Shown: piece by piece, positions 49,758-58,339 of the stretch
Layout of the letters: the number at the start of each line of letters is the position of its first letter
Numbering within the stretch: the stretch's first letter is position 1
Assembly (NCBI GenBank): GCA_023443225.1
Contig: JAEZVF010000098.1
Span: forward strand, 124,001 to 188,000
Reading direction: 5' to 3'
DNA from: Bacillota bacterium
GTDB lineage: Bacteria > Bacillota > Clostridia > Lachnospirales > Lachnospiraceae
DNA: 64,000 nucleotides
Made by a program: the position numbers and the translations under genes
The notes under the pieces: generated by a model
Seen by the model: the letters and a program-made list of their open reading frames with translations, nothing else
The model's database searches: none
What the model was told of the DNA's origin: nothing

Positions 49758-51122
49758 ATGGTAAGGATAGAGTTTAAGAGAGAGTTAAAAACATTACTAT
49801 ACTATATCAGAAATTATGGAAGTGAGCACACAAAAGATACTTTTGACTTTAATAAAGGTCAATTTGTGACTACTGATGCTCAACATAAATTTATGGAAGA
49901 AACACACAAAGGATTTTTATTAGCACAGGATAGATTAATAGAGCTATTAACTATTTCACTTAAAGAAAAAAAGGATTTAAAAAATAACAATAAGATAATT
50001 AACCGCAGTAAGGTTGTAATTAACAAAGATATTGTGATTGAAAAAAATAAAAATGACTTAATTACTATTACATATCAGGAAAAAGTTTTAAGAAGCATTG
50101 CAGATACAATTGCATGGAAGATGATAGGGAGAGATATTACAACTGCAAGGAGATTGTATGCCGGAGAAGAAGTTATTGATATTACTAATTCTAACATTGA
50201 ATCGTGTATTAGATCGGTTAATGCAATAATGCAGGAAGATTCAGCTAATATGGCTCTAATAAGTGACTTAACCTCTTTTATACAAGTAGGTGATATATTG
50301 AGCTATAATTATAAACAGAAGGCTCTTGAAATATTTGAAGTTAAGGAAGGAAAAGTAAATGGAGAAATACTGGATATTTTAAAAACATTTATGAGTAATA
50401 AATGTAAATATTCTTTAGCAAAGTCTTTAGAATTAAAAGATCATAATTTTCATAAACAATTTGATAGAGTAATTAAGCAGGCTGATAAGGATTCATCTGT
50501 AATGAAAACCATTGAAACAGGAGAAGGTACGGATTTATATACAGGGTTGAATGTTAAAATACCTAAAGAAGCAATTGTAGTCGATGATTATACAGACATA
50601 TTTAATCCTTTAATTGAAAAGGCACACAAAAAAGGTTGGTCAATTGAAGTAATTGATAATTGCTTGTTAATAGGTGTTTATTTTATAAAGAAAATGCCAA
50701 GCAGTGCATTTGAAGCTTGGATAGAGCCCTTTGATCGTATTACCCCTACATATGATTTCCGATATTCATTTAATTTGCCTACAAATTGTCCGCTATTTGC
50801 ACACGATATTTATGATAACTATTTAATAGATATTGCATTAGGCGATATCGTTATTAAAATGGCGGTTGCAATGGATGATTTTTTGACATTATGTAATAAG
50901 GCAGGACTTAATTATAAATGGTTGTCCAAAAAAGAAACGGCTAGAATAAATTCTAATGTACCTACATCAAATAGAATATTTGAATTAGATGGAAGAGGCA
51001 TTGAACTTATTATAGGTGATAAAAATTTATATTTAGGTGATGGTACTATATTAAGAATGTTTAGCATGTTTACTAAACCGGAATCAGCCATTGATTTGCT
51101 GAAAGAATCGTTAAACTATTAA
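49758..51122 (+). CDS. Orphan protein with nuclease-like GD...EVK motif
   Basis: The 454-residue cytosolic protein was not recognised as a known family. Around residues 175-197, FIQVGDILSYNYKQKALEIF is followed by EVKEGK: Gly-Asp, a spacer, then Glu-Val-Lys. This is the classic core of PD-(D/E)XK endonucleases. The N terminus (RIEFKRELKTLLYYIRNYG) and a C-terminal domain rich in Asp and Ile are novel to this reader. It lies just beyond the broken integrase, in the accessory patch. A defence or anti-phage role is plausible but unproven. GAAAGAAGGA precedes the start. Confidence 0.7.
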   Translation: MVRIEFKRELKTLLYYIRNYGSEHTKDTFDFNKGQFVTTDAQHKFMEETHKGFLLAQDRLIELLTISLKEKKDLKNNNKIINRSKVVINKDIVIEKNKNDLITITYQEKVLRSIADTIAWKMIGRDITTARRLYAGEEVIDITNSNIESCIRSVNAIMQEDSANMALISDLTSFIQVGDILSYNYKQKALEIFEVKEGKVNGEILDILKTFMSNKCKYSLAKSLELKDHNFHKQFDRVIKQADKDSSVMKTIETGEGTDLYTGLNVKIPKEAIVVDDYTDIFNPLIEKAHKKGWSIEVIDNCLLIGVYFIKKMPSSAFEAWIEPFDRITPTYDFRYSFNLPTNCPLFAHDIYDNYLIDIALGDIVIKMAVAMDDFLTLCNKAGLNYKWLSKKETARINSNVPTSNRIFELDGRGIELIIGDKNLYLGDGTILRMFSMFTKPESAIDLLKESLNY

Positions 51123-51349
51123 TTTCTGACTCAACTCGGTATTTTCTAGCTTAATGTAGAGGTATAACATGGTACTGATTTCCCCACGGGTAGTTCAGTT
51201 TACTATTGTGAAGAAATAACCAAAACATAACCCAAAATAGGAAGAATAAGTATTTACTTATGACAGATTCTATGATAAAATAATCAAAAGTTTGCAATCA
51301 GCGTATCGCTGAGCATTTATTCCTCACATTCCATGAATGGAGGATTCTT

Positions 51350-52354
51350 ATGTCCCACAAAAAACAAATCTATGTAATCATCTTATTAAGTCTTTCTCTT
51401 ATCTTATTTTCTTTACCAATTCAGACTATTTCTGCAAAGACATCCAATTCTATTGAATTCCTAGTGCTCTCACAATATGAATTAAATCTTGATATCGGTA
51501 ACCAATACTACATTATTGCGATAGCATCAGATGGAAAGCTGCCCGTTTGGACAAGCAGCAGTTCTAAGATTGCCTCTGTTAATAGCTTAGGAAAAGTAAC
51601 TGCAAAAAAGGCAGGGACCGCCATTCTAACTGCCAAAACAAAAGATGCTAAGGCTACCTGTAAAGTTACTGTTAGTAAAACAAAGATATCTATTGGTAAT
51701 GTAGCTTCTATTGAGCGTGGAGAGACTCACAAGCTCACCGCTTCCACCTCAAACAATTCTAAGGTCACTTGGAAAAGCAGTAAAAAGAGCATCGCTACCA
51801 TCGATGAAAATGGAATAGTAACTGCTATAAAACCAGGCGATACTACCATTACCGCCTCTGCCGATGGGAGCAAAGCCACCTGTAAATTCACAGTGAAATC
51901 TCCCGCCCTCCAATTAAACAAAACCAAAATCACTTTATACCGTTCTCAAACTGCAAAACTAACTGCAACGGTATCATCTTCAGTTAATCCAACTTGGAAA
52001 ACGAATAAAAAGAGTGTTGCAGTTGTAGATGAAGCTGGAACAATTACAGCGGTAAAGCATGGAACAGCTACCATCACAGCCACCGTTGATGGGGTATCAA
52101 AAACCTGCGAAGTAGTTGTTGCACAGCCTACTATTACATTGGATACTTTAGAGTGTTATCTTAAAAAAGGTGATACAGCAACAATTACTGCAAATGTATC
52201 TTCTGGCAATTCACCCAAGTGGTCTACCAGTAATATAGGCGTTGCAACAGTGGATGCGACAGGTACAGTTACTGCCTTAAAAAAGGGCAGGGCATACATA
52301 TATGCAGCCGAAGACGGAGTTAAAGTACGATGTATCTTACATGTAACTGAATAA
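51350..52354 (+). CDS. Secreted BIG_2 (bacterial Ig-like) repeat protein
   Basis: The 334-residue protein has an N-terminal signal peptide (residues 1-29, ending QTISAKT) followed by four BIG_2 repeats of about 75-80 residues, each with the pattern 'W.SS...IA.VD..G.VTA...G...I.A..DG..A.C.V.V' (for example VTWKSSKKSIATIDENGIVT). No LPXTG, SLH or enzymatic domain is present. It is probably secreted or loosely wall-associated; ligand unknown. GGAGGA precedes the start. Confidence 0.88.
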   Translation: MSHKKQIYVIILLSLSLILFSLPIQTISAKTSNSIEFLVLSQYELNLDIGNQYYIIAIASDGKLPVWTSSSSKIASVNSLGKVTAKKAGTAILTAKTKDAKATCKVTVSKTKISIGNVASIERGETHKLTASTSNNSKVTWKSSKKSIATIDENGIVTAIKPGDTTITASADGSKATCKFTVKSPALQLNKTKITLYRSQTAKLTATVSSSVNPTWKTNKKSVAVVDEAGTITAVKHGTATITATVDGVSKTCEVVVAQPTITLDTLECYLKKGDTATITANVSSGNSPKWSTSNIGVATVDATGTVTALKKGRAYIYAAEDGVKVRCILHVTE

Positions 52355-52417
52355 TTAACTTCAATGGAATAAATGCAGCAAACTTTTTGTAATAGATATA
52401 ATAAAGGCATGGAGTAA

Positions 52418-52882
52418 CTAAATAGATACCGGAATAGAAATCCGTGTAAGCAGTTCACTGGCCGGCCGGTTTTCATCATTTAAATAATAATTGTAGATCT
52501 CCCCTTGTTGTTTGTAACCATGCTCCGCTATCCACTGCATAATATCCATCATTAATGGATCAGATTCCTCATAAGCACCTAAGAAGATACCTGACGCAAG
52601 CTTTTGTGCTGGAATCGCATGACCGATAATTTCACCATTTCCCGGAATCAGTTTTGGCACAGGAAAACCCATTTCGACGTCAAGATTTTCAAGATCTGCA
52701 TTGTGATAACATACAAATGGTCCATCCGAAAGTAGCAGATTGTTTTGTGTTGCATACTCCATAATTTTTGTATAAGCTTGTTCAGCAGTCTTTGGATAAT
52801 CGATAAAATTAATCATAGTGCGGACAGAAAGAACATATTGCTCCGCCTGCTCATATAAAGTGATTTTAGAAATGATTGGCAT
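52418..52882 (-). CDS. GyrI-like small-molecule-binding protein
   Basis: The 154-residue single-domain protein resembles the AraC effector-binding/GyrI fold: ISKITLYEQAEQYVLSVRTMI at the start, GPFVCYHNADLENLDVEMGFPV in the middle and EIYNYYLNDENRPASELLTRI at the end. Such stand-alone proteins bind drugs or hydrophobic ligands. There is no DNA-binding domain. GGAGG precedes the start. It is convergent with the BIG_2 gene. Confidence 0.83.
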   Translation of the reverse strand: MPIISKITLYEQAEQYVLSVRTMINFIDYPKTAEQAYTKIMEYATQNNLLLSDGPFVCYHNADLENLDVEMGFPVPKLIPGNGEIIGHAIPAQKLASGIFLGAYEESDPLMMDIMQWIAEHGYKQQGEIYNYYLNDENRPASELLTRISIPVSI

Positions 52883-53010
52883 AGTATTACCTCCACATTG
52901 TTTTTTTGTTTACCAGGGGATGGAAATACATCCTTTTGTTTTCTGATATATAGAGAATAACATGGAAATACCTTTCTCGCTTGTCCCACGATGCCCTTTT
53001 TTCTTGATTC

Positions 53011-53442
53011 TTATTCTTTTTCAATTAAAGTAAATTCATACCATTCCCCTGCATCCATTGTAAGAGTATCTAAACGTAAGGTCTCACCATCTTTAATTAC
53101 AAATTTAGTTTGTTTTGAACCAAGATCAATACCATTTTCACTATTAGAAAGCGGTATGGAAGTAGAAATAGTTATAGAACTTTCATCAATTTTAACCACT
53201 TTAAATTCCCTCAATAAGTAATCTTTATTTCCTTCAAGGGGGATTGCATACGTTTCATATAATGTTATATTTTCATAGTCGAATTCTTCTTCTGGATAAT
53301 CAATATCTTGATCTGACCATGAATCGACTACTATATGAAGGCTGTAGTTACTTTCTTTTGATGGGGATAAAAGCAATAGTATAGTGACTACTACGACAAC
53401 TACGACAACTAAGACAAAACTAGATATTATGATTTTTTTCAT
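53011..53442 (-). CDS. Small membrane-anchored or exported protein
   Basis: The 143-residue protein has an N-terminal hydrophobic helix containing a run of eight Val residues (FVLVVVVVVVVTILLLLS), encoded by near-repeats of GTAGTT/GTCGTA, then a mostly beta, acidic extracytoplasmic part with WSDQDIDYPEEEFDY. No Cys lipobox is present. The start at 53442 follows GAAAGGG; the upstream in-frame ATG at 53475 lacks a site. The poly-Val stretch may be length-variable. Function unknown. Confidence 0.65.
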   Translation of the reverse strand: MKKIIISSFVLVVVVVVVVTILLLLSPSKESNYSLHIVVDSWSDQDIDYPEEEFDYENITLYETYAIPLEGNKDYLLREFKVVKIDESSITISTSIPLSNSENGIDLGSKQTKFVIKDGETLRLDTLTMDAGEWYEFTLIEKE

Positions 53443-53512
53443 ATCTAAACCCTTTCTTTTTCTGGAATTAATCAAACACCTTTTCTATGTAATGTATTTA
53501 AGGACGGTGGAT

Positions 53513-54310
53513 CTATTTTTTATATGTTACGGTTGTTACTTTGCTGGCTTTTTTACCTATAAGATAAAAGAAGTGTCCAATTGGCTTTTTATAGAAGGGA
53601 ACTTTAATGGCAATATCATAGGCAGATTTTGCTCTTCTTTCATCCGACCAGTGATTCCCATCTTCTGTTTCATACTCTGTTCCTTTGACGTAACCTAGGC
53701 TCATGCCTCGAAACAGATTATAGGGAATGAGTATCCCAATCTTTGGTGCATGCAATTTACCAGATTCTATGTCTTTGTAGAATCTTAATGCTTTCTTTTT
53801 TATTTTAAGGCTAGCTTTTGCGCCTACTTTATAATCATTCCAACTAGTGGTTGCAAGGGGTAATTTGTAACACCGATTATATCCAATAGACGCTAATGTT
53901 CCTACCATATAATCAACAGTTTTATTTGCAAAGACTCCACCAGTAGTAGAAACAACAATAGCTTTATTCTTAAAGAAATGGGGTCTGTGCATAAAAAAGC
54001 ATAAATGATCAATAAAATTTTTGGCCATAGCATTAGGAGCCATATTAAAGGTAGTAGCCCCTAAAATGATCCCATCACTATGTTCCATTTTATGAATTAC
54101 ACCTTTCATAATATCATAATGTGGGCAGAAGCTCATTCCCTTACGAAAACACATACTACAACCTAAACAGAAAGGTAAATTTAGTTCGTTGACATGTATT
54201 TCTTCAAATACAACATCAGTATCTATTTGCCGAATCACATTACGTATTTCACACATAGCAGTCCAGGTATTCCCTTTGTGGGGTGAAGCATTCACCATCA
54301 ATATTCTCAT
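53513..54310 (-). CDS. Flavodoxin-fold NAD(P)H-dependent oxidoreductase
   Basis: The 265-residue protein has the NADPH-dependent FMN reductase fold: MRILMVNASPHKGNTWTA at the N terminus binds FMN phosphate, with a Cys-rich CLGCSMCFRKGMSFCPHYD segment (about residues 48-66) and IILGATTFNMAPNAMAKNFIDH for the flavin ring. The last 100 residues are a basic extension with hydrophobic residues. The start at 54310 has GGAGG 5 bases upstream. It is probably co-regulated with the TetR gene 53 bases upstream. Confidence 0.88.
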   Translation of the reverse strand: MRILMVNASPHKGNTWTAMCEIRNVIRQIDTDVVFEEIHVNELNLPFCLGCSMCFRKGMSFCPHYDIMKGVIHKMEHSDGIILGATTFNMAPNAMAKNFIDHLCFFMHRPHFFKNKAIVVSTTGGVFANKTVDYMVGTLASIGYNRCYKLPLATTSWNDYKVGAKASLKIKKKALRFYKDIESGKLHAPKIGILIPYNLFRGMSLGYVKGTEYETEDGNHWSDERRAKSAYDIAIKVPFYKKPIGHFFYLIGKKASKVTTVTYKK

Positions 54311-54362
54311 TCTTACCTCCATTCGATTGCCAACTCAAATGACTCCTCATGCATATGTGATA

Positions 54363-54923
54363 TCACCGATACATTGTATCGATCAGAAGATCAATAAATG
54401 CATCTCTTTCTTCCTTATCATTATAATCAAGACCAAGACTTTCTTTTGTAACGTCCTTTCGCAAAAACATTCCTTGAAGAATCAGTGTAAAGCAATAAGT
54501 TAGAGTTTTAATGTTCTCTTTCTTAGTATGGAATGTGGTCAGAAACCCAAGCACGGTTTTCATGGTATTATCCATAATCTTGGGATGATCTAGATCCCCT
54601 AGTATAGAAATTCTGGATACCTCTGGGTTTGCCATCAGAAAGTCCATTACCTGTTTGGATACTTCTTTTAATCTGTCAATCTCATTCAATTCATGAGTGA
54701 TCTCCGGGTGGAATACCGAAATGACATTAGCAATGATTCTTTGCACGCAAATTTCAATTAATTTATCTTTAGTCCCAAAATGGTAATTGATGAGTCCAGT
54801 TCCGATTCCCACCTTCTCAGCAATAGTTCGTATTGTAATTTTCTCTGTATTGCCATTGCTCTTTTGTATGAGATCAATGGTTGTTTCGATGATTCTTTCT
54901 TTTACATTATCTGATTTTCTCAT
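54363..54923 (-). CDS. TetR-family repressor
   Basis: The 186-residue protein has an N-terminal HTH in ITIRTIAEKVGIGTGLINYHFGTKDKLIE (two overlapping stretches), characteristic of TetR, and a helical ligand-binding C terminus. It is divergent from the AEC transporter gene and upstream of the flavoprotein gene. The start at 54923 (MRKSDN) is taken over the GTG at 54935 because GAGAAAG is better placed. The palindrome at 54941-54955 just upstream is a likely auto-operator. Confidence 0.88.
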   Translation of the reverse strand: MRKSDNVKERIIETTIDLIQKSNGNTEKITIRTIAEKVGIGTGLINYHFGTKDKLIEICVQRIIANVISVFHPEITHELNEIDRLKEVSKQVMDFLMANPEVSRISILGDLDHPKIMDNTMKTVLGFLTTFHTKKENIKTLTYCFTLILQGMFLRKDVTKESLGLDYNDKEERDAFIDLLIDTMYR

Positions 54924-54940
54924 ATACTTTCTCACTTTTC

Positions 54941-54955
54941 TTGAACGTTGTTCAA
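54941..54955. promoter_or_regulatory. Candidate TetR operator
   Basis: TTGAACGTTGTTCAA is a perfect 6-bp inverted repeat (TTGAAC-GTT-GTTCAA). It lies between the TetR promoter and its start codon. Confidence 0.6.
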
Positions 54956-54959
54956 CTAA

Positions 54960-54987
54960 ATTATAAACTATTTTAAAAAAATGTCAA
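54960..54987 (-). promoter_or_regulatory. Sigma-A promoter of the TetR gene
   Basis: On the minus strand a perfect TTGACA (54987-54982), a 16-base spacer and a perfect TATAAT (54965-54960). Confidence 0.8.
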
Positions 54988-55018
54988 TAAAACTGATATA
55001 AAAAATTCTAAAGGAAAT

Positions 55019-55047
55019 ATGACATTTTAAGTCGATTATGTTATAAT
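55019..55047 (+). promoter_or_regulatory. Promoter of the AEC transporter gene
   Basis: ATGACA (55019-55024), a 17-base spacer and a perfect TATAAT (55042-55047). The predicted transcript would begin inside the inverted repeat at 55051-55081. Confidence 0.6.
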
Positions 55048-55050
55048 GAA

Positions 55051-55081
55051 AACCGCATTCTAATCAAGACAGAATGCGGTT
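55051..55081 (+). repeat. Perfect inverted repeat before the AEC gene
   Basis: AACCGCATTCT and AGAATGCGGTT are perfect 11-bp arms around a 9-base spacer, ending just before the AGGAG Shine-Dalgarno site. It could be an operator or a 5' mRNA stem-loop. Confidence 0.65.
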
Positions 55082-55091
55082 AGGAGTTAGA

Positions 55092-56033
55092 ATGGAAAAT
55101 ATTATTTATAGTTTAAACGCCACCACCCCGGTCTTTCTTACCATAGTTATTGGCTATGTATTAAAAAGGACAGGTATGTTTCAAGGGAATTTTATTTCTG
55201 TTGCAAACAAATTTAACTTTAATGTAACCTTACCGGCATTATTGTTTCAAGATATTTCAAGGACCGATATCCGGGAGTCTTTTGATCTTAAGTTCATGGC
55301 CTTTTGTGCGATAGTGACTACGATTTGTTTCTGGTCAATTTGGGGGATAACAAAAATGGTTATGAAGGATAAGTCGATGATCGGAGCATTTGTACAGGCA
55401 TCCTTTCGGGGAAGTGCAGCTGTACTAGGAATTGCATTGATTCAGAACGTTTACGGTAATTCTGTTATGGCACCGCTTATGATAGTTAGTTCGGTTCCCC
55501 TTTATAATATCTATTCAGTCATTGTATTAACGTATGAAGCATCCAATGAAGACGAAAAGAAAATTAAGAATGCGTTCATTAATATCTGCAAAAATCCAAT
55601 CATAATCGGAATCGCATTAGGGGCAGCAGCTTCCTTGTTACATCTAGAGTTTCCGGTAATTATAGATAAAACAATTAGTAATATGGCTTCCATTGCCACA
55701 CCTTTGGCTCTGATTGTTATTGGAGCTGGTTTCGAAGGAAAAAAGGCTTTGGCAAAATTAAAGCCAACCATGATAGCAAGTTTTATTAAGTTAATCCTGC
55801 AAACGGCAGTATTTCTTCCAATAGCAGCATGGATGGGATTCCGGGGAGAAAAATTGCTTTGCCTGATCATAATGTTAGCAGCACCAACGACGGTAAGCTG
55901 TTACATTATGGCTAGGGATATGGAGAATGACGAGGTACTAACATCCAGTGTTATAGTTGCAACAACCTTGTTCTCTGCATTTACCGTTACCGGCTGGATC
56001 TATATTACAAAAGCACTTGGCTTAATCGGATAA
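55092..56033 (+). CDS. AEC-family transporter (auxin efflux carrier type)
   Basis: The 313-residue protein has about ten membrane helices in two inverted halves, with the family start 'FLTIVIGYVLKRTGMFQ' and 'NKFNFNVTLPALLF' and a late 'PTTVSCYIMARDMENDEVL' segment. Bacterial AEC proteins move carboxylates such as malate, or amino-acid derivatives; substrate unknown. The start at 55092 has AGGAG 7 bases upstream; the in-frame ATG at 55074 lies within the inverted repeat and is rejected. It is divergent from tetR. Confidence 0.9.
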   Translation: MENIIYSLNATTPVFLTIVIGYVLKRTGMFQGNFISVANKFNFNVTLPALLFQDISRTDIRESFDLKFMAFCAIVTTICFWSIWGITKMVMKDKSMIGAFVQASFRGSAAVLGIALIQNVYGNSVMAPLMIVSSVPLYNIYSVIVLTYEASNEDEKKIKNAFINICKNPIIIGIALGAAASLLHLEFPVIIDKTISNMASIATPLALIVIGAGFEGKKALAKLKPTMIASFIKLILQTAVFLPIAAWMGFRGEKLLCLIIMLAAPTTVSCYIMARDMENDEVLTSSVIVATTLFSAFTVTGWIYITKALGLIG

Positions 56034-56065
56034 TTGTTTCAGATACCCGAGTGATAAGAAATCTA

Positions 56066-56142
56066 AAAAGACAGCTTCAAAATCATAGTGCATGAACCAG
56101 TATTGTGGATTCATGCACTTCTGATTTTGAAGCTGTCTTTTA
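56066..56142. terminator. Long bidirectional terminator
   Basis: Arms of about 30 bases (56067-56096 and 56110-56141) are nearly complementary, with A-run and T-run flanks. It lies between the convergent AEC and zinc-ribbon genes. Confidence 0.88.
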
Positions 56143-56145
56143 ACC

Positions 56146-57000
56146 TTATTTGCTTGGAACAAGTTTTACTGTTAATCCGGATAATTCCAGGGTGTCTCCA
56201 TCAGAGAAACTTGCATTTTTAAACTCTTTAATATACATATCATCGCCGGTTCCCATAATTTCATTTAAACCGCCATTATACATGTTAGAGGATGAGACAT
56301 TACCACTTCCTTTTACAAGGATAATGTCATATACACCAGAAGTAAAATCAGTGCCGGCAACATAATTACCACTGGACAATTCCACTTCTTCGGTTGCTTC
56401 GTTGTTTCGAGAGGTCATACCTGCAGTATCAGCTGCTTTCGTAGTAAGCTTTACCGTAAGATTACCACCAATACTTAATACAGTATCTTCTTCTAACTTA
56501 GCATTTTTAAATTCGGAAATATACATATCATCAGCTTTCTTAGCCATAAGTTCATTTAATCCTCCGGAAAACATATTGGAGGAACTTACGTTACCGCTAC
56601 CATCAGTAGCAACAATCGTATATGTTCCACTTGGGAAATCAATGCCAGAGGTATAATGGCCAGAACTTAATGTGGTTTCAAAAGCTTCCGCAACTGCTTC
56701 TTGCTGTTCTGCTTCTTTCGTTTCTGTAATTTCTTCCGCTGTTTCCTCTATAGTGGCTGTTTCCTCAACAGTATCGGTTACCTTAACATCTTCCATAGTA
56801 TCTTCTGCGGTTGATGGTGTATTGGTTTTATCTGTGGAATCCTTATCTTCATTGGTAAGAGCAGAAATAATGGCAATTGCTATAATAGCGATTATAACGA
56901 ATTTTAGTTTCCCGCTTTGCTTCTTTTTGCAAACAGGGCATAATTTCGCATCTTTAGAGATATCAGATTTACAATATTTACATTTCTTTGTGTCTTGCAT
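56146..57000 (-). CDS. Zinc-ribbon membrane protein with two extracytoplasmic repeats
   Basis: The 284-residue protein has an N-terminal zinc ribbon (CKYCKSDISKDAKLCPVC, residues 7-24), a membrane helix (about 32-48), an acidic Glu/Thr-rich linker (to about 115), then two homologous repeats of about 80 residues. Each repeat has SSG.Y..G.DF.SG.Y.I....GSGNVSSSNM, GGLNE and ADDMYI.EFKNA (the second copy has GDDMYIKEFKNA). The repeat is found in many Firmicute proteins of unknown role. The start at 57000 has AAAGGA 8 bases upstream; the ATG at 57009 overlaps that site. Confidence 0.82.
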   Translation of the reverse strand: MQDTKKCKYCKSDISKDAKLCPVCKKKQSGKLKFVIIAIIAIAIISALTNEDKDSTDKTNTPSTAEDTMEDVKVTDTVEETATIEETAEEITETKEAEQQEAVAEAFETTLSSGHYTSGIDFPSGTYTIVATDGSGNVSSSNMFSGGLNELMAKKADDMYISEFKNAKLEEDTVLSIGGNLTVKLTTKAADTAGMTSRNNEATEEVELSSGNYVAGTDFTSGVYDIILVKGSGNVSSSNMYNGGLNEIMGTGDDMYIKEFKNASFSDGDTLELSGLTVKLVPSK

Positions 57001-57157
57001 TGTATACATCCTTTCAACTGTGAATTCAAGTCATGAATAACATATCCTACATTAAACACTTTATCATTTATTTTATAAAAAGATAGTGTAACTTTATGGA
57101 AAGGGTAATGTAATCTCTAAGTTGTAAGTGAGAACAAGAAATGTTACAATTACTTTA

Positions 57158-57186
57158 TTGTAAATCATACTTTTAATGCTTATTAT
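57158..57186 (+). promoter_or_regulatory. Promoter of the YhaO-like gene
   Basis: TTGTAA (57158-57163), a 17-base spacer and TATTAT (57181-57186). The inverted repeat TTACAAT-N6-ATTGTAA (57144-57163) overlaps the -35 box and could be an operator. Confidence 0.6.
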
Positions 57187-57230
57187 TGATTACATACGAC
57201 GAAAAGAAGATTTAGTGGGGAGTTGAGAAG

Positions 57231-58295
57231 TTGAAATTTATACATATAGCAGACGTACACATCGGTGCCAGACCGGACGCAGCATATCCCTGGGGAGTAC
57301 AGAGGGAAAAGGAGATTCTGTCAAGTTTTAATAGAATTATAGATATATGTAACGATAAGCAAATTGACCTTCTGTTAATTGCCGGTGATTTATTTCATAG
57401 ACAGCCATTAATTCGTGAATTGAAGGAAGTAAACTATTGTTTTCAAAAATTAAAATACACACAGGTAGTATTGATCGCAGGAAATCATGACTATATTGGT
57501 GTTAGGTCGAATTATATAGATTTTTCCTGGGCTGAACACGTGCATTTGCTACGGGAAGAAGCATTAGATAGTATCTACCTGGAAGATATCAATACTGAAG
57601 TATATGGCTTCAGTTATCATACTAGGGATATCACAGAAGCAAGGTATGATAAGGTTTACCCAGGGTGTGAAGAAAGAATCAATATCCTTCTTGCACATGC
57701 CGGAGATGAAAAGAATGTACCAATAGACAGAAAATCAGTGCAAGAAAATGGATTTGATTATATAGCTTTGGGACATATACACAAGCCAGAAATTTTTGGA
57801 GAACGAATGGCATATGCCGGATCCTTAGAACCCTTGGATAAGAATGAGAATGGGGAACGAGGTTATATCTTGGGTGAGATTGAAAAAACAAGCGATACCT
57901 CCTCTATTCGGATATCTTTTGTACCAAACTCGGTAAGGCAGTATTACAAAATCGATTTACCAGTCAGCCCTAATATGACGAATGGTGCAGTGCAGGACCT
58001 GGCAAAATCCAAAATACAAGAATATGGAAAGGAACATATTTATTCCTTTGATTTAACAGGTTTGAGGGACGTGGATATTCTTTTTTCAAAAGAAGATTTG
58101 ATGGGATTGGGAAATGTGTTTGAAGTAGAGGATCATACAATACCGGATTATGATTTTGATGCTTTGTATCAGGAAAATCAGGATAATATCATTGGTTTAT
58201 TTATTAAAAGGATACGTGAAGAGGCAGAACAGGATACGATTGCACAGAAAGCACTGTATTTTGGAATGGAAGCTCTACTGGGTGCAAAGCTATAA
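57231..58295 (+). CDS. Mre11/SbcD-like DNA exonuclease (YhaO type)
   Basis: The 354-residue protein is a calcineurin-like phosphoesterase. The metal-binding motifs are FIHIADVHIGARPD (residues 3-16), LIAGDLFHRQ, LIAGNHDYIG, LLAHAGDEKN and YIALGHIHKPE. YhaO proteins pair with YhaN ATPases and resemble the SbcD/Mre11 nuclease that processes broken DNA ends. The start is a TTG with GGGGAG about 10 bases upstream. The next gene is 44 bases downstream. Confidence 0.92.
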   Translation: MKFIHIADVHIGARPDAAYPWGVQREKEILSSFNRIIDICNDKQIDLLLIAGDLFHRQPLIRELKEVNYCFQKLKYTQVVLIAGNHDYIGVRSNYIDFSWAEHVHLLREEALDSIYLEDINTEVYGFSYHTRDITEARYDKVYPGCEERINILLAHAGDEKNVPIDRKSVQENGFDYIALGHIHKPEIFGERMAYAGSLEPLDKNENGERGYILGEIEKTSDTSSIRISFVPNSVRQYYKIDLPVSPNMTNGAVQDLAKSKIQEYGKEHIYSFDLTGLRDVDILFSKEDLMGLGNVFEVEDHTIPDYDFDALYQENQDNIIGLFIKRIREEAEQDTIAQKALYFGMEALLGAKL

Positions 58296-58339
58296 ACGGC
58301 AGGCCTTATGACACTCAAAATAAGGTAAGGAGAAGAAAA

